A DNA stretch of 64,000 bases from Orthonyx spaldingii (Eukaryota; Chordata; Aves; Passeriformes; Orthonychidae), in NCBI GenBank assembly GCA_013397795.1, contig VZTJ01001205.1, positions 313,503-377,502 of the forward strand, written 5' to 3'. The number at the start of each line of letters is the position of its first letter. The stretch's first letter is position 1. The position numbers were made by a program, and so were the translations under genes. Below, in pieces: positions 44,631 through 57,197 of the stretch. The notes beneath the pieces were generated by a model. The model was given only the letters and a program-made list of their open reading frames with translations, had not been told where the DNA came from and ran no database searches.

Positions 44631-47600
44631 AAAAATAAAAAAGCAAAGCAGGTGTTGAGAATCGCTGTCCCTGGAAGTGAGGGAAAGGTGTGGAATGGGT
44701 TGGAAACACAACGGGTCTGGCCTCAGCCAGTGCCTCCCTCGGACACTTGTCACACCAATCACGAGTTACAGGTGCTTGAATTTTGCTCAGAACCAGAGGC
44801 AAAAGTCACAAATGTGGCTGGAGCAGTCCTGGTGCCAGCGTGGTGCTGCTGAGAGCCGCAGGCAGAGGGAGGGGTGCCATGGCTGGAGCTGGAGCTGCGG
44901 CACTGCTGGCCCCAGGCAGCAGATGGAGGCCGGGGTGATGGATTAGCAGTGACATCGAGGGAGACCAGAACATGTACATTGTGCATCCCAGGAATTGTGC
45001 TTTCAGGTGATTTGTTTCCTCTTGAGCCATCCAGCTCACCTCCTCCAAAGAGTTAATTTATGGTGTTTACCCAAAGTGATGGGGCCAGGGCAGGAGGTGG
45101 GGTGGAGTCTCCTGGTAAAAGGTCTCCCTTCAGCTTTAGCTGCTGGACACACAATTCTTCTTGCTCTGTGGCTGCACCAGGTGTTTTATAACAGCCAAAC
45201 ATCCATCATTTCCAATTAATCCCAGAGGCCATTTCCATTTCCCCTTGGCGGAGCTGGCTAGAAATAACAAAGTTTCCCAGTACTGAGCTTCAGTAAAATA
45301 TTCTGAGTATCTCATAAGAGGTGCCTTCCTCTTAATACCAGTGAGCACTTTGTACCTCGCAGACAATGTTTTATTTCATTGTCTCTAATGGGATTGTACT
45401 CCCAGAGGCTGAGTTCCTCCCCTGGATTTTCCCTGCAAGCTTGCACTTGACAGTGACACAGTCCCTGGGTGTGAGCTGACATTTTTCTACAAGTCATGCC
45501 CCAAGTTACAACTTTGGTAGGAGTTAAGTGCCTCTGAGACTTCTGGCCCTATGTCAAATCTGGTTAAAATTGGTCACAGCTCATCTCTCCTAATGAGTGC
45601 TGGTACCTGCAGGCAGCTCCCTTAGCACCTCCCTGGTACCTGGATGCATTTGGCTTTTAAGGTGTGAGAAAACGTTTTAAAAATGGTCTTTGATCTGATC
45701 ACACCAAAGCCCCAGATGAGGTTTGTCCTCATAGAGAAAGACTCTTCTGCCCTATAAAATGTATTTTGGGCTTGCACTGCATAACAGCCTGTCCCAGGAA
45801 GGAAAGGCAGCTGAGCAGGGCTGGTGGAATTCAGGATCTGAGGTTTTTTCACTGATTCCTCAACGACTGGAGAAAAGTTTTCCCCATTTTGATATTTGTT
45901 CACCTTAAGTGCAGCCAGGTCAACAAGAGGCAGCTGGGATTTGATAAGATGTTTGCACAGGTCCCGTGGGCTCCTGATTTGGGACTTTATGTGGAATTTG
46001 CTGGTTAAGTAAAAAAGGCACCTGGGAGTTTTCATACAGACAGCTGTTCTGTCGGTCCTCATCACTGCCCTTAAAGCTGCCCAGTCCGTATCTAAGGGTG
46101 AGCAATTAAATACAGTAAATGCATACTGTGATTGTGGGCTGACAGAACCACTGCCTGTTGGAAGGGAAGCTAAAGCAGAGACGGGCATTCCCAAGTTCTC
46201 AGCTTTCCAAGCAGCCTCCAAGAAAACCCTACACAAAATGTGATTTTATTGTACATTTTCAATCCATTCCGCCCATACAGCCAGAAGTACACAAGCTTTG
46301 TGCACACAATCACCTTCATTAGCTTGATATGCAAATGGTTACTTAGAGATACTTAATATCTGCAGTGAGTGGTTTCAAACCTCTCCACACAGAGACGCAG
46401 AGCTCTGCAAACACATTGTGTACGGCCGGACCTTTGAAAACAGCTCCTTTTAAGCTGCCACTTGCATTCTGCTTCTGAACTGGGATTTTGCACAAATATT
46501 TTTAAGTCATTGTTTTAACATTTTCACGCTTGCTTTTCAAGTAGATCATCCTCTGTGATCACAGACAATGGCAACAATTGTTCAGTGGTCTCTTACTCTA
46601 ATGGAGTCAATTTGCTTTGCTGGGATTTCCCTCTCCCCCGTATTCAGCGCTCAGGACCAAACAGAGTGAAGCGGATCTAATTAACTTTTCTCAAGGGTAT
46701 TGACTGTCTGCAAAGGAAGAAGAAGCAATGAGGAATACATTATGAGAGCCTATTCATTGCCAGCTCGCACACGGGAGCAAATTTTCCTCTTGCAAACCCA
46801 AGGTTTACACAAATTTCCTTATTTGATTGTATTTCCTGTTGCACAGAGGCACCAGGGGCTGTGTGAACTCCTACGGGTTCTGGAGACAGAGTCAAAAGGA
46901 AATAAAGCAGAAGTACTTTGTATAAACAGTGGAAATTAGAAATTTCTAATTAGCCTTTATTCATTAGGAGGATGAGAAATGAAATGTACTGTAGGCTGGT
47001 GTGTTATGTTCTCTCCTTTATGATACAGAAACTGAGCCTGACTGAAGATCAGATGCTGCCTTCACCTCCCTGGAATACTGTGGGAATAATGAGAACTTCC
47101 CATCCATGCAGAGCAAGTCCAAAGTTTGGAGAATCCTGTGGACCCTGGGTCTGGCAGGCAGCTTTGACCGGGAGCTGCTGCAGCAACAGGAGTTTGTGCA
47201 GGGAGGCTGGGCTGGCCAGGCTGCCACCACTGCCAGCTCAGCTGCACAGGGTGGGTGGCAGGGATTTCCATCCATTTGGCTTTCGGGGTGGCTAAAGACC
47301 AAAAGTTCATATCTGCATAATTTAAAAAATAACCCCAAACTTAGTGCCTCAGTTTCCCCAGTGGAAAGCGCAGAGTGAGCAGTGACATACGGACACTCAA
47401 GGCTTTAACTCTTGGATGCTGCCCCACAGTAGCTCCTGCAGAGCTGCTCTCTAGACAGGATAGACAGCAGAGCCCATCTGTGTGCCAGGGTGGTAAGAAC
47501 ATCCCTGGGCAGATGGATCACACCAGCACCCCATGGGATGGCAGCAGCCTTCATCTCTAAGGGAGTGTTTGCCAGAGAATTTCTTGTGAAAATGCCCATA

Positions 47601-49860
47601 AAGGTGTCACAGGCATTGTCACCTCGGGCTAATAGAAACTTGTGTTTGTAATTGAAAGTGACTCTCAGCTATTGACACAAGTGCAAAAGGATTTTCCAGG
47701 TAACCTTGAAATTCCAGTGGGAATATTTGCTTGCAGGATGTGCAGGTTCCTCCAGCCATAGCATTGTCACAGGGTCACCTCTGCTTTGGAGACCTGGACC
47801 TCTCAAGGCAGGGAGAAGCAGAGGGAAGCTGAAAGAGGGTTACTTTGACTCTGAACCGTTACCTCTCTCTCCTCTGAAGCTTTAGGCAGTCACTAAGTCC
47901 TGACCACTGCTGACCATGAGATGAATGAGGATGGTGTGTCAGGCTAGCCAAGGTAGCCTGTGAGCATCTGGGAGCTGTTTTCAGATGTCAGAAGTTAACA
48001 AGGCACTGGCTCTTCTGCTAAATTGAAATCCTTTCTGAACCTCCCCACTTCTGACACGATCTGTTGATTGTCATCTTTATTACACCATGTGCAAATAAAT
48101 ACATAATAGCATCTTGTCAAAATGTATTGCCATTCAAATTGTACCCATAATCTGGGTGTCTAACACAATCTCAGCACTTCCTAACAAATCCATTTCCCTA
48201 CCAATTTCTGCAGGATGAGAACCCTGGCCTTGCAATTTATTCAGCAGTAGGGCTGAGAGCAGGGAGAGGATCAGGGGTGGGGAAGGAAGAGGGAAGAGAC
48301 ATTGTCAGCACCTGCGTCAGCACAGCATCAACCCAGATTACAAGAGACATGAAAGGTATAACCAGAGCAGAATAACCCTCTTCTGGACACAGCTGTGAGC
48401 AACATCAATGCTCCCAAAATATTTTGCTGGTGCAGCACCACCTGTTTAATAACAGGATGTTCTACAAGCCTTTAAATTCCCTTGTGTCTTAACACGTCTG
48501 AGGAAGGCCAGGCTGGGTACGAGGGAGCTGCAGCAGCTGCACTGATGTTTGCATTTCCCTGAGCTTGTGTGGGCTCTCGGTGCCTCCAGCCCTCTCTGCT
48601 CCACTGGGCGATGTCCAGCTCTACAGCCCCATGGGGCTACGCCAAAAATAAATACTGGCTGTTTGCTCAGGCACTAGAAAAGTAAGAATCACTCACACAG
48701 GGATAGAGAGAAGAGTGATGAACCGGGTGGCTGCCTGGTGTTGGCAGAGCAGAGTATTTCACTGGAGAGTGGTTCAGTGAGATGCCCCAGGGCAGACAGG
48801 CCCTGCCCTGTGTGGGCTCTCCTTGAGCCCTGGGCACTGACTGAGGTGGGACTGTCAGCACTGGGCCACCAAAACCAGTGCAGGGGAAAAAGCTTAGAAC
48901 CAGAGTTTTCTCTAAGGACAGAGACAGATAATAACAAATCACCCTCCACTACATTTTCTAAACAAATACAAAGCATATTTGCTGTCAGCAAAGTGTTTTA
49001 TAGTTCCCACCTCATTCCTGCTGGTTTGGCAGCTTTTGCAGCTCAGCCTGCTGAGCTGGCTGTGGTGGGACAGCCCTGGCAGTGAGTGACCAGCCAGGCT
49101 GACTTGTGGCCCTGGGATGGTTTAGGAACAACAGTGCTGGCTCTGGGTTAGAGCACTGAGAAAAGGCAGATATAATCATGGAGAAGGATAAAGTGGCTGC
49201 TGTGCTCCCTTCCTCTCTGCTGGGGTGAAGGGATTCATGTGCATTTAGGAGAAGCAGCTGCTCACACCACCGTGTGTTTACACCCTGTTTTGCCTCTGTT
49301 CACGGGAGTGGTGCTAAATTAATCTAAGACACTTACAGCAGCAACAGGTTCTAAATGCAATAATTACCTGTATGCTAAAGCATGCCCTATTTACATTCCA
49401 ATAAATTCAGTTTAATATGTTGTGTCACTGCATTTAATAAGTAGAGCACAAGGTGGTTTATAGGCCAGGGCTGTGTTTGTATCAGCTTTCTGCTGTGGTT
49501 ATCAATGAAATCATTAAATAATGAACAGATTGGCTCAGCTCTACTAAATGACAATCTTCAACCCCATACATTCTGTAATTTCTGCTGTGTGTGCTGGGAG
49601 GCTGCATGGTCTCCTCTGTCTACATGCACCAGATCTGAGAGAGGTGCTGAGAGAAGCTGGATTTCTCTGCATGGCAGAGCAGAGGCTTGGGATTTTCATA
49701 CAATGACCTTCTCCATGCCTGGGCAAGCAGAGCTGCAGCCCCATTCTCTAAACTCCATTTTAATAAGAGTTTTGTCCCCAGCAACTCTTTGGCTGCCTTT
49801 TTCTCCTGTAGGAACCTTAATTCTAACACCAGAAAAAGCACTCTGGAGAATTTTATTTCA
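44631..49860. other. Unique noncoding DNA, possible enhancer-like part
   Basis: No repeat in 5.2 kb. The minus-strand open frame of 204 residues (45622-46236) lacks recognisable features. The part at 46240-46700 has POU-, SOX- and homeodomain-type words. Confidence 0.45.
46240..46700. promoter_or_regulatory. Possible regulatory element (POU, SOX and homeodomain words)
   Basis: An AT-moderate, repeat-free stretch with the POU octamer ATGCAAAT (46329-46336), the palindromic SOX-pair-like AACAATTGTT (46573-46582) and TAATTA (46678-46683). Single words of this kind occur by chance; it is their clustering in non-repetitive DNA that suggests a conserved enhancer. This is inference only. Confidence 0.25.
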
Positions 49861-50100
49861 CAAAATCCCAGAATGGTTTGGTTTGAAAGGAACATTAAAT
49901 CTCATCTTGTTCCGCCTCCTGCCCTGGGCAGGGACCCCTTCCACTGTCCCAGGCTGCTCCAAGTCCCATCCAGCCTGGCCTTGGGCACTGCCAGGGATCC
50001 AGGGGCAGCCACAGCTTCTCTGGGCACCCTGTGCCAGGGCCTCCCCACCCTCACAGGGAAGGATTTCTTCCCAATGTCTAATCCAAACCTACTCTTCTTC
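49861..50100 (-). mobile_element. CR1 LINE 3' fragment
   Basis: The reverse complement covers 'gggaagaaatccttccctgt', 'ctgtggctgcccctggatcc', 'ccaaggccaggctggatggg' and 'ctttcaaaccaaaccattct'. The 254-residue plus-strand open frame at 49505-50269 crosses the element and has no recognisable domain, so I treat it as chance. Confidence 0.93.
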
Positions 50101-50846
50101 CTTTGTTGCCACAAATGCCAGGAGGTTTTGTGAGACCAGCAGACCAACATGGGGTTTTGTTGTGAATGTGTTATGTTTGGCCTTTCCTTGCCTCACATAT
50201 CCTTTCAGGTGGAACAAGGTGAGCAGGACTTCACCCAGGGGATATAAGGAGAAATCAATGTTTCCATGACATTACTGCAGGGTACCACTGCTCATGGCTG
50301 GAGGAAGGTTTATTGCACCAAGATTAACAAACTCATTGTGTCCTGGGCCACTTCAGGGCATGAAAGCTGACAGATAAGGGCCCAAGTGTGTGTCTGCAGC
50401 CTATGAAATGGGGTGGTGGATGCAGCATTCCTGGTGGGAAGAAGGCCTGTGGGATGCCAGCTCGAGGTGTGCCAAGGCCCTGGGAGCACACTGGGAACTG
50501 CAGCTTAACCACAGGCAGGGCTGAACCCACCTGAGTGCCCAGGGACATTCCCATCCCCTCACCTACTGCAGTGAAAGGGCCCCGAGGGCACAGACATGGA
50601 AATTTGGGTCCCAAACTCCCCCTGGTCCCTTAGGCTCACCCAGAGTCACCACCACCGTCAGACACGTTCCTTGTGGCTGAGTCCATGGTCAGCACAAGGC
50701 TGATGCAGCAAAACCTGTCTGGCAGGAGAACAGTGCACCAAAGGTACATTTTAGAGTGCAAAACATTAATTTTTACTCCTCAGGAATCCCATCATCTCCT
50801 GCTGAGTGAGTGAGAGCAGTACCTGGCCCTTGCTGGGCTGGCTTAC
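50101..50846. other. Noncoding DNA, putative intron 3' of the exon candidate
   Basis: No repeat or gene is recognised. On the minus strand it would be the start of the intron after the candidate exon. Confidence 0.45.
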
Positions 50847-51081
50847 CTGGACATCGTGCTGCTGTTCTCATCCTTCAGTGCCTTGTAAAGCTCCTCGGGA
50901 TGACTTGGCAGGGGCGAAGGTGTTTCTTCAAATGCCAGTCTCCTGATCCCCTGCCTTAGAAAAGCTGCACTAATTGAATTGTAGTCGCCAACAGAGAGGG
51001 TATTTCTCCTGGCAGTGAAATGCCTGGATGATCTGAGGGCCCCAGGCAAAGCCGGAGGTATTTGATCCAGCAGGATGTTAA
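50847..51081 (-). CDS. Candidate internal coding exon of an unidentified gene
   Basis: Read on the minus strand, this stretch is open throughout and encodes about 77 complete codons. It ends in ATGTCCAG followed by GTAAGCC, a near-consensus splice donor whose intron starts at 50846. The preferred acceptor is TTTCCTGGCAG, just right of 51081; a second AG at 51033 would shorten the exon by 49 bases. With the first acceptor, the exon begins with the last two bases of one codon and ends with the first two of another. The frame holds a basic, kinase-site-like RRNTLS, then GDYNSIS, RRLAFEE, a proline-rich SPLPSHP and EELYKALKDE. No signal peptide, membrane segment or known domain is visible. Several CpG-containing codons (CCG, TCG, ACG and two split across codon boundaries) persist in CpG-poor surroundings, as expected under coding constraint. 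I do not recognise the family, and no partner exon was found in the window, so flanking introns would be long. A chance open frame cannot be excluded. Confidence 0.6.
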
Positions 51082-52742
51082 CTGCCAGGAAATATCCCAA
51101 CAAGACAGTGCTGTAATATGCTTAATAAAACATCCTGGTTTTCCTCTGGCACTGGGAAGGCAAAGAGACAACATACAGCTGTTTCACACCTGATTCAGCT
51201 CGGTGGGCAGAGAGCAGGAGCTGCAGGGCACTGCACCCCCCAGTCCATCAGCTCAGACACGCTGCATGGGCAAGGCATTTCCATCCAGAGTGGCAGGGAG
51301 GCAGGCCAGAGGAAACCAGTGTTTGCTCAGCCTCTTAACACCTGCAAGTCCATGAAAGTGTTGTTTCTGATGCCAAAACCAGGGTGTACTTGAGCAGGAA
51401 ATGAGCTGCTCTTGCAACTGGTGTTATTTCTTGTATTTTGCTATCTGTACTCTGTTTCTGCTGTCATAGTGTCAGGGGACTTTTTTGTTGCTAATTTTAG
51501 AAAGAAAACAAGAAAGTGCTTTGCAATCTAGCAAGGATTAATGCTGAGTTAGGCTAGGACTATAATCTGTGTTTTGTAATGGGGCACTGAGACGATTTAA
51601 GGAACTGGGCTATGACCACATGGTGAGTTAGAAGGAAAACTGAATTAGCTCAGGTCTGCAAAGAAACTTTCTGTCACTTTGTGGGGAAAGAGGACTGGAT
51701 TCAGGCTTTTCCCAAACATCCTCCATAACCCTCAGACCTCCTCTTTCCTGCCTGTAAAATAAGTCCAAAACCTTACTTTATTTATTTGCTCCATTCCTCT
51801 CTTCAGAGTGCAGACCCCATCAGAGGTGGAGTCTGAGTCTTACACAGAGAGCTGAGGAGCTCTGATCTCCCCCTGCATCCTGCATTTCCAGGCTGGAGCC
51901 AGACCAGCAACTCCCTGGGACTGCTGCAGACAATAGCAGTACTCATGTGAGAGCAGGTTTTATCAACCCACATCATGCCAGAATTAATGGCTGTCTTAAT
52001 AAAAGCAAGTGAGATCATCACTCTTAGCTTAATTTTTCCTCTTTATTGCCTTTTACATGTAGAAGTAATGATCAGCTGCTGAAATATCTCTAAAGCCAAC
52101 ACTTAAGGGTATGTTCAGATCTTTCAGTCTCCTAATGAATGGCAGTGTCATTTCAGAGGGAGTTTCAGCACATTCCTGGACCAGAGGGAGAGGTTCCTTG
52201 TAGGACTGGCACCCCCACCCCTCAGGACTCCTGAAACCAGTGATGTCCCATTAAATCAGGGAGATGTCCTGGACCTGTGGCTGGGTGCTGAGTGCAGGCT
52301 CAGGCCAGAGAGCACCTGCAGGGTTGAAGGCAAAAGTCTCTGTGCCTGTCTGTGCAGCCCCTGTTAAAACAGAACCTTCACAAAGTCCCACACACAGCTT
52401 AAGAGATTCTTGGACTTCCTAATAATCTTTCAAGAGAAGTCGCCAGGTTAGGGACCACAGGCTTTGTTTCCCCTTGTTCCTCAGAAAGATTTCTGGACGC
52501 TGTGGTGTCTCCATTGACCCACTCCATCCCATAAAGAGTATCAGAATCAGCCTCAAATGTTACTGAAGTGTGACTGATGAATACAAGAACCTAAATGTAA
52601 ATGATGGTCAATGTGATTCTAATTCCCAAAGGCCTGTGTCACTTTAAAAAGTGAATTTTAGTCTCTAAAGCACTTCTCAAACCCATCTCTCTCCCTCAGG
52701 TATCACTCATGAGGCATCACTGGTAGGGCTGAAGTGGAAGAG
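51082..52742. other. Noncoding DNA, putative intron 5' of the exon candidate
   Basis: No repeat or gene is recognised. On the minus strand, the last bases before 51081 are moderately pyrimidine-rich and end in GGCAG. Confidence 0.45.
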
Positions 52743-52868
52743 TCACAGAATCCCAGGATGGTTTGGATTGGAAGGGACCTCAAGGCTCATCTCATTGCAG
52801 TCCCCCTGCCATGGGCACCTTCCACCAGAGCAGGTTGCTCCAAGCCCTCCACCCTGCTCAGAGCCTGC
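52743..52868 (-). mobile_element. CR1 LINE 3' fragment, short
   Basis: The reverse complement holds the terminal 125 bp: 'ttggagcaacctgctctggt', 'tgcccatggcagggggact', CCCTTCCAATCCAAACCATC and CTGGGATTCTGTGACT. The tail keeps the ATTCTGTG 8-mer. Confidence 0.9.
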
Positions 52869-53296
52869 CATTGCTCTGCAGCAGCACAGACATGAGCAGT
52901 TTTCCTTTCTCCACCCACCATTAATCTGCTACTTGTGTGCATTGTAATTAAGCTCATTTAGAGCAAGGCATCGTATGCAAAACACCAATATCAGCAGTGG
53001 AGTCATCCAGATTAGGTCCATTTGTCCAAATAATGGTATGGGGGAAACTCAAGTGGTGAGTGAGCAGTGCAGAGTTCAGGTGCTCCTGTGCCCTGACAGC
53101 CCAGGACACAGCTTCTCTCCAGACCCCTGGAAAAGGAGCAGAAACCTTCTGTGAATGAAGCACATCTTCCTGGGGGCCCTGCAAGGATCTCCCTGGAGAT
53201 AACACGGTTCATGAGACCTTTGCTTGGCACAGTATGAGTGCTCTGTTCTCATAACACCCCACCTGGGCCCCCACTGCATCCCCAGCTTTGGGGTCT
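52869..53296. other. Unique noncoding spacer between two CR1 copies
   Basis: No gene, RNA or repeat is recognised. The three overlapping minus-strand open frames at 52954-53303 are unconvincing. Confidence 0.5.
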
Positions 53297-53778
53297 CCAG
53301 CACAGGAAGGACATGGACCTGTTCAAGAGAGTCCAGAGGAGGCCGTGAAGCTGATCATGGGGATGGGCTGGGAGAGCTGGGGGTGTCCAGCCTGGAGAAG
53401 AAAAGGATCTGGGGAGATCTTAGAACCCCTCCCAGTGCCTAAAGGGGATTCAGGAGAGCTGGAGAGGGACTTTGGACAAAGGATGGAGGGACAGGACAAG
53501 GGAGAATGGCTTCACAATGACAGAGGGCAGGGAGAGACGGGATGTTGGGACGGGATTGTTCCCTGTGAGGGTGGGGAGGCCCTGGCACAGGGTGCCCAGA
53601 GAAGCTGTGGCTGCCCCTGGATCCCTGGCAGTGTCCAAGGCCAGGCTGGACACTGGGGCTTGGAGCAGCCTGGGACAGTGGGAGGTGTCCCTGCCATGGC
53701 AGGGAGTGGAACAGGATGAGTTAAAATGTCCTTTCCAACCTAAACCTTTCTGGGTTTCCATGGTTCCATGATTCTAGG
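53297..53778 (+). mobile_element. CR1 LINE 3' fragment, 480 bp
   Basis: It begins in the ORF2 C-terminal region ('ctccagcacaggaaggacat', 'cagaggaggccgtgaagctg') and runs through the complete 3' UTR to CCTTTCCAACCTAAACCTTT and a tail with CCATGATTCTAGG. It shares the TGGACACTGGGGCTTGG form with the copy at 44.2 kb. Confidence 0.95.
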
Positions 53779-54178
53779 ATGCTTTGGAAATTCTTAAGGC
53801 TGCAAGCTGGGTCCAGGTTCCCCAGGAGTTGTCTGGAGGCTCCAGAGCCAAAGGTCACCCTGCAGGTGACACCTACAGAGAGTGGGTGCTCAACCCTTGT
53901 GCCACGCTCAAGCACTCTGCAGAGCTCTTTGATCCCAGCCCCACGGGGGAAGCTGCTGTGTTCAACTGCTGGGGCCTTGAACAGAAATCAAGGAAAGGCT
54001 TCCAACCAGGAGCAGCTAATTAATTGTTGATTGTCTGGGCTCTGCAGGCAGGGATGGGGGAAAAGGCTGAGATGAGGAGCTGTGAGTTTCCCGTGTTGGT
54101 GGGAAAAGTTAGAAAGGGAGGGGCTTTCAGTGACCAGGGGGTTACTGGCAGCAGTGAGTACTTGTTTGTTTATTATTT
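53779..54178. other. Unique noncoding spacer between two CR1 copies
   Basis: No gene, RNA or repeat is recognised here. Confidence 0.5.
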
Positions 54179-54356
54179 ATGGAACAGGTTCCTCAGAGAG
54201 GCGTTGGATGCCCCATTCCTTGGCACATTCAAGGTCAGGCTGGATTGGGTTCTGAACAACAATTTCGTCAAGTCAAGTCCCCTCTCACGGCAGGGGGCTT
54301 GGACTGGATGAACTTTAAAGTTCTCTTCCAACCCAAACCTTCCTATGATCCTGTGG
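54179..54356 (+). mobile_element. CR1 LINE 3' fragment, older subfamily
   Basis: ATGGAACAGGTTCCTCAGAG, GGATGCCCCATTCCTTGGC and GTTCTGAACAACAATTTCGT precede ACTGGATGAACTTTAAAGTT, CTTCCAACCCAAACCTTCCT and ATGATCCTGTG. The interior differs clearly from the common copies, suggesting a separate CR1 subfamily. Confidence 0.85.
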
Positions 54357-57171
54357 GAGGGTAAATGAGGGGCTGCACTCCTTCCCTCCTGCAGTGAGGG
54401 CTGCCTGCACCCGCCCTGGAGGCTGAGGGATCCCAGCGGGGTCCCCGCTCCGTGCCCGGCCCCTGGGCATGCAGGGCTGTGGGGTCGGCACTTCGGGACA
54501 TCTGCCAGCCTGGGCTGTGCAGCAAAACCAAGAGTTTGCCACCCAAAGTGGGACTCAGCAGGTCTGGGGTTTGAATTTTTGTCCTTTTGGGACGAGGGCT
54601 GGGAGGGAGAAATCTTTCCCTCCTCTGCTTTTGTAATTGTGTTGGTGCGTTTCCTGCGGCTCTGCTGGCTGAAGTGCTGACAATTTGGGAAGGCTACATT
54701 CTTCCAGGAGGAAAAACTGGGAAAGTAGTTACATCTGAGAAGCCTCCAGCCCATCTCAGCTGCCAAAATTGAAACATGCTCTGCTGTTGGCCTTCACTGC
54801 CTTGAACAGGGGCCTCTCTGCACCGTGGCTGGTGCCACAGCCCCTGTGCTAAGGAGATGAGCTCAGGTGTCAGGCTGGTGTTTATTTTGGGGTAGAAGCA
54901 CATGTGCAGCGCTGGCTGAGAGAGGAACAGGGTGGTTCAGGAGGGTTGGCAGCTGTGGGGATGCTCTGCCCTGCAGGAGCCCCAGCAGCCCGCTGGTGCC
55001 GTGGCTGAGCTCTGCCTGCCAGCAGCAGTGTGGATATTCCACATGTGGAGCCTGTGATCCATGCAGGTTCCTCTGGCACTGCCTCACCTCTGCCCCTTCC
55101 TCTCTCTGTCACTCAGTGGATGCCCCGACCCTTGTGAGAGCGGAGACCCCAGGGGCTGTTTATTATTTAATGCTGCATTTCTTGGCTTTCTTTTTTCTAT
55201 TTATCTCTCTGCCATTTAGTTCCCCACGTTAAAGGAAACCTTGATGTGTTGTCAAACCCCTCCATGAGATATTTGATTGAAATGTGTCTTGCCTGCCTGG
55301 GTAAACCTGGCTGCCTGGGAAAGGCTTTTTTGCTCTGCAAAGAAATGCAACAGCTGCTTTCTTCCACCCTCTGCCTTTCCAACAGAAGACAAATGAATTG
55401 CCTAATTTCAAGCAAATTTGATAATAAGGTTGAGGTGTCAAAAGTGATTACATTCCAGGGTATTATGGCACTTTATTCAAGTAGAGAGATCATGTTTGGA
55501 TTTTATAGGTTTTTTTCCCCCAATTTCCCCAAAAGGAGGAAAGTATTTGCTCCTTGCTGGCTGCCAGACATGGCTGGGACAAGGCTGCAGCTCATCTGCT
55601 CTTGGACCTTCACAGGTCCAAAATTTTCTGGGATTGTCTGTTACCTGTGCCCTGGCAAGGCAGGACCAGCATCAGCAGGTCCAGGACCTGGAGAAACATC
55701 TTCAAAAAGCCCTGCCCGGGCCCTATTTTATTTTTCTGAACATCGGGATTGAGGTGCTATTCTGCAGGTGACCTTTGCAACCTGCCTGTATGCCTTTAAG
55801 TTGCTATAACCACGTGTGGAGCAGTGGTATTAATAATAACACTGTTCACACCAGAGTCTCCTGGGCAGCTGAATGACAGCATGAATGTGGATTAATATTC
55901 CTCAGCCACAAGGGACTGGGAAGGAGCTAGTGGAAGCATAGCTTGTGAAATTAATAATCACCACCCACTTGGAGGAAAAGGAATTGGATTTATAGGGACT
56001 CCAAAATTAATAGTATCCTGGGCAAGCAGAGCCTATTGAAATATTCATGGGGTTCAGCTAACCCAAGACAGTGAGAGGCAGGCGAGGGGTGATGCATTAT
56101 GTAGCCACGGGCGATGCTGAGCTGCCTTCTGTGGCTGGGGGCTGCTGCTCCTTCCTGCACGCCGGCAGAGTGGCACTAATTGGGCAGAGGAACTGAGGGA
56201 GACCTGTCTGTGCACTGATGAATGCTGCCAGGAGTGTTTATGCCCAGAATAAATAAAGCAGCAAGGGATGCTCTGGGGCTGAAACACAGCAGGACTGGGG
56301 GAGAGGAAGTTAGGGGACTGCCATGTGAAGGGTTTCAGCAGGACACCCCTCCGAATTCTGGGAGCTGCCTCTGCAGACACCTTGCTTTGAGCATTCCTGT
56401 GTCACTGTGTGAGGTTCTGGATGCCTTGGGGTGTTGCTGCTGTGGACAGGGCAGGAGTTTGGGTGTGTGAACAGGCTCCTCTCCTCCCAAAACCCACATC
56501 CTACCTCTGCCAGTGGGAGAAAATTACTGACCTCACTCCCGGGTACATGAAATTGGTGAGAAAAACAGTGAACCCACTGTTGCCTACCAGAGGGCATCCC
56601 CAAAAGTGACAGCGACCTCCCAGGATCTGCTAAATCCTGCAACAGGGAGAGCGGGGGAGGGCAACTTCCAGGAGCCATTTGTGAGGGTATGGTGCCTGCC
56701 ATTGGCTGGGAGGGAGCTGGGTTAGTGGGATAAATGGCCTCCAAATGCTCCTTTCAGCTGCTCTGCTGGCAGCCAGGCCCTGCACATGTGCCTTAAAGCC
56801 ATGGGCATCAGACCTGTGTGCCACTGATGTGAGGGAGGGCAGGGGCCCTGTGCACCCACACCAGACCTGGGCACAGGTACCTGAACGCCCCTCACCAATC
56901 AAGCCTGGCAGCATTGTCTTTCCTGGTCTGGAAAAACTGCTTTCACCAGGAAAGAGGAATTGTGGCCCTTCGTGGCCCTCCAGCCCTGCTGCTGTCTCTG
57001 TACAAGGACGGGCATGGGCAGGGGCAGCTCGGAGCTGAGACTGCTGCTGTGCCCTGCCCTCTGCCTCCGGGGGCTCTGCATAGGCTGCAGGTCAGGAACT
57101 GATGACAGCACCACTTTTCCTCCCTTCACTCCCCAAACTTCCTCCTTTTGCCTCAGTGGCCAGAGTGTATT
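54357..57171. other. Unique noncoding DNA
   Basis: A minor CpG-richer patch lies at 54410-54510. The open frame of 168 residues at 55246-55752 has no recognisable domain. Confidence 0.45.
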
Positions 57172-57197
57172 GAGAGAGAGAGAGAGAGAGAGAGAGA
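57172..57197. repeat. (GA)13 microsatellite
   Basis: An uninterrupted GA dinucleotide tract of 26 bp, followed by AAGG. Confidence 0.95.

Noticed and set aside
45622..46236. 204-residue minus-strand open frame
   Set aside because: No recognisable motif or family; no initiation or splice context that stands out.
49505..50269. 254-residue plus-strand open frame
   Set aside because: Its second half is an antisense CR1 copy, and no domain is present in the first half.
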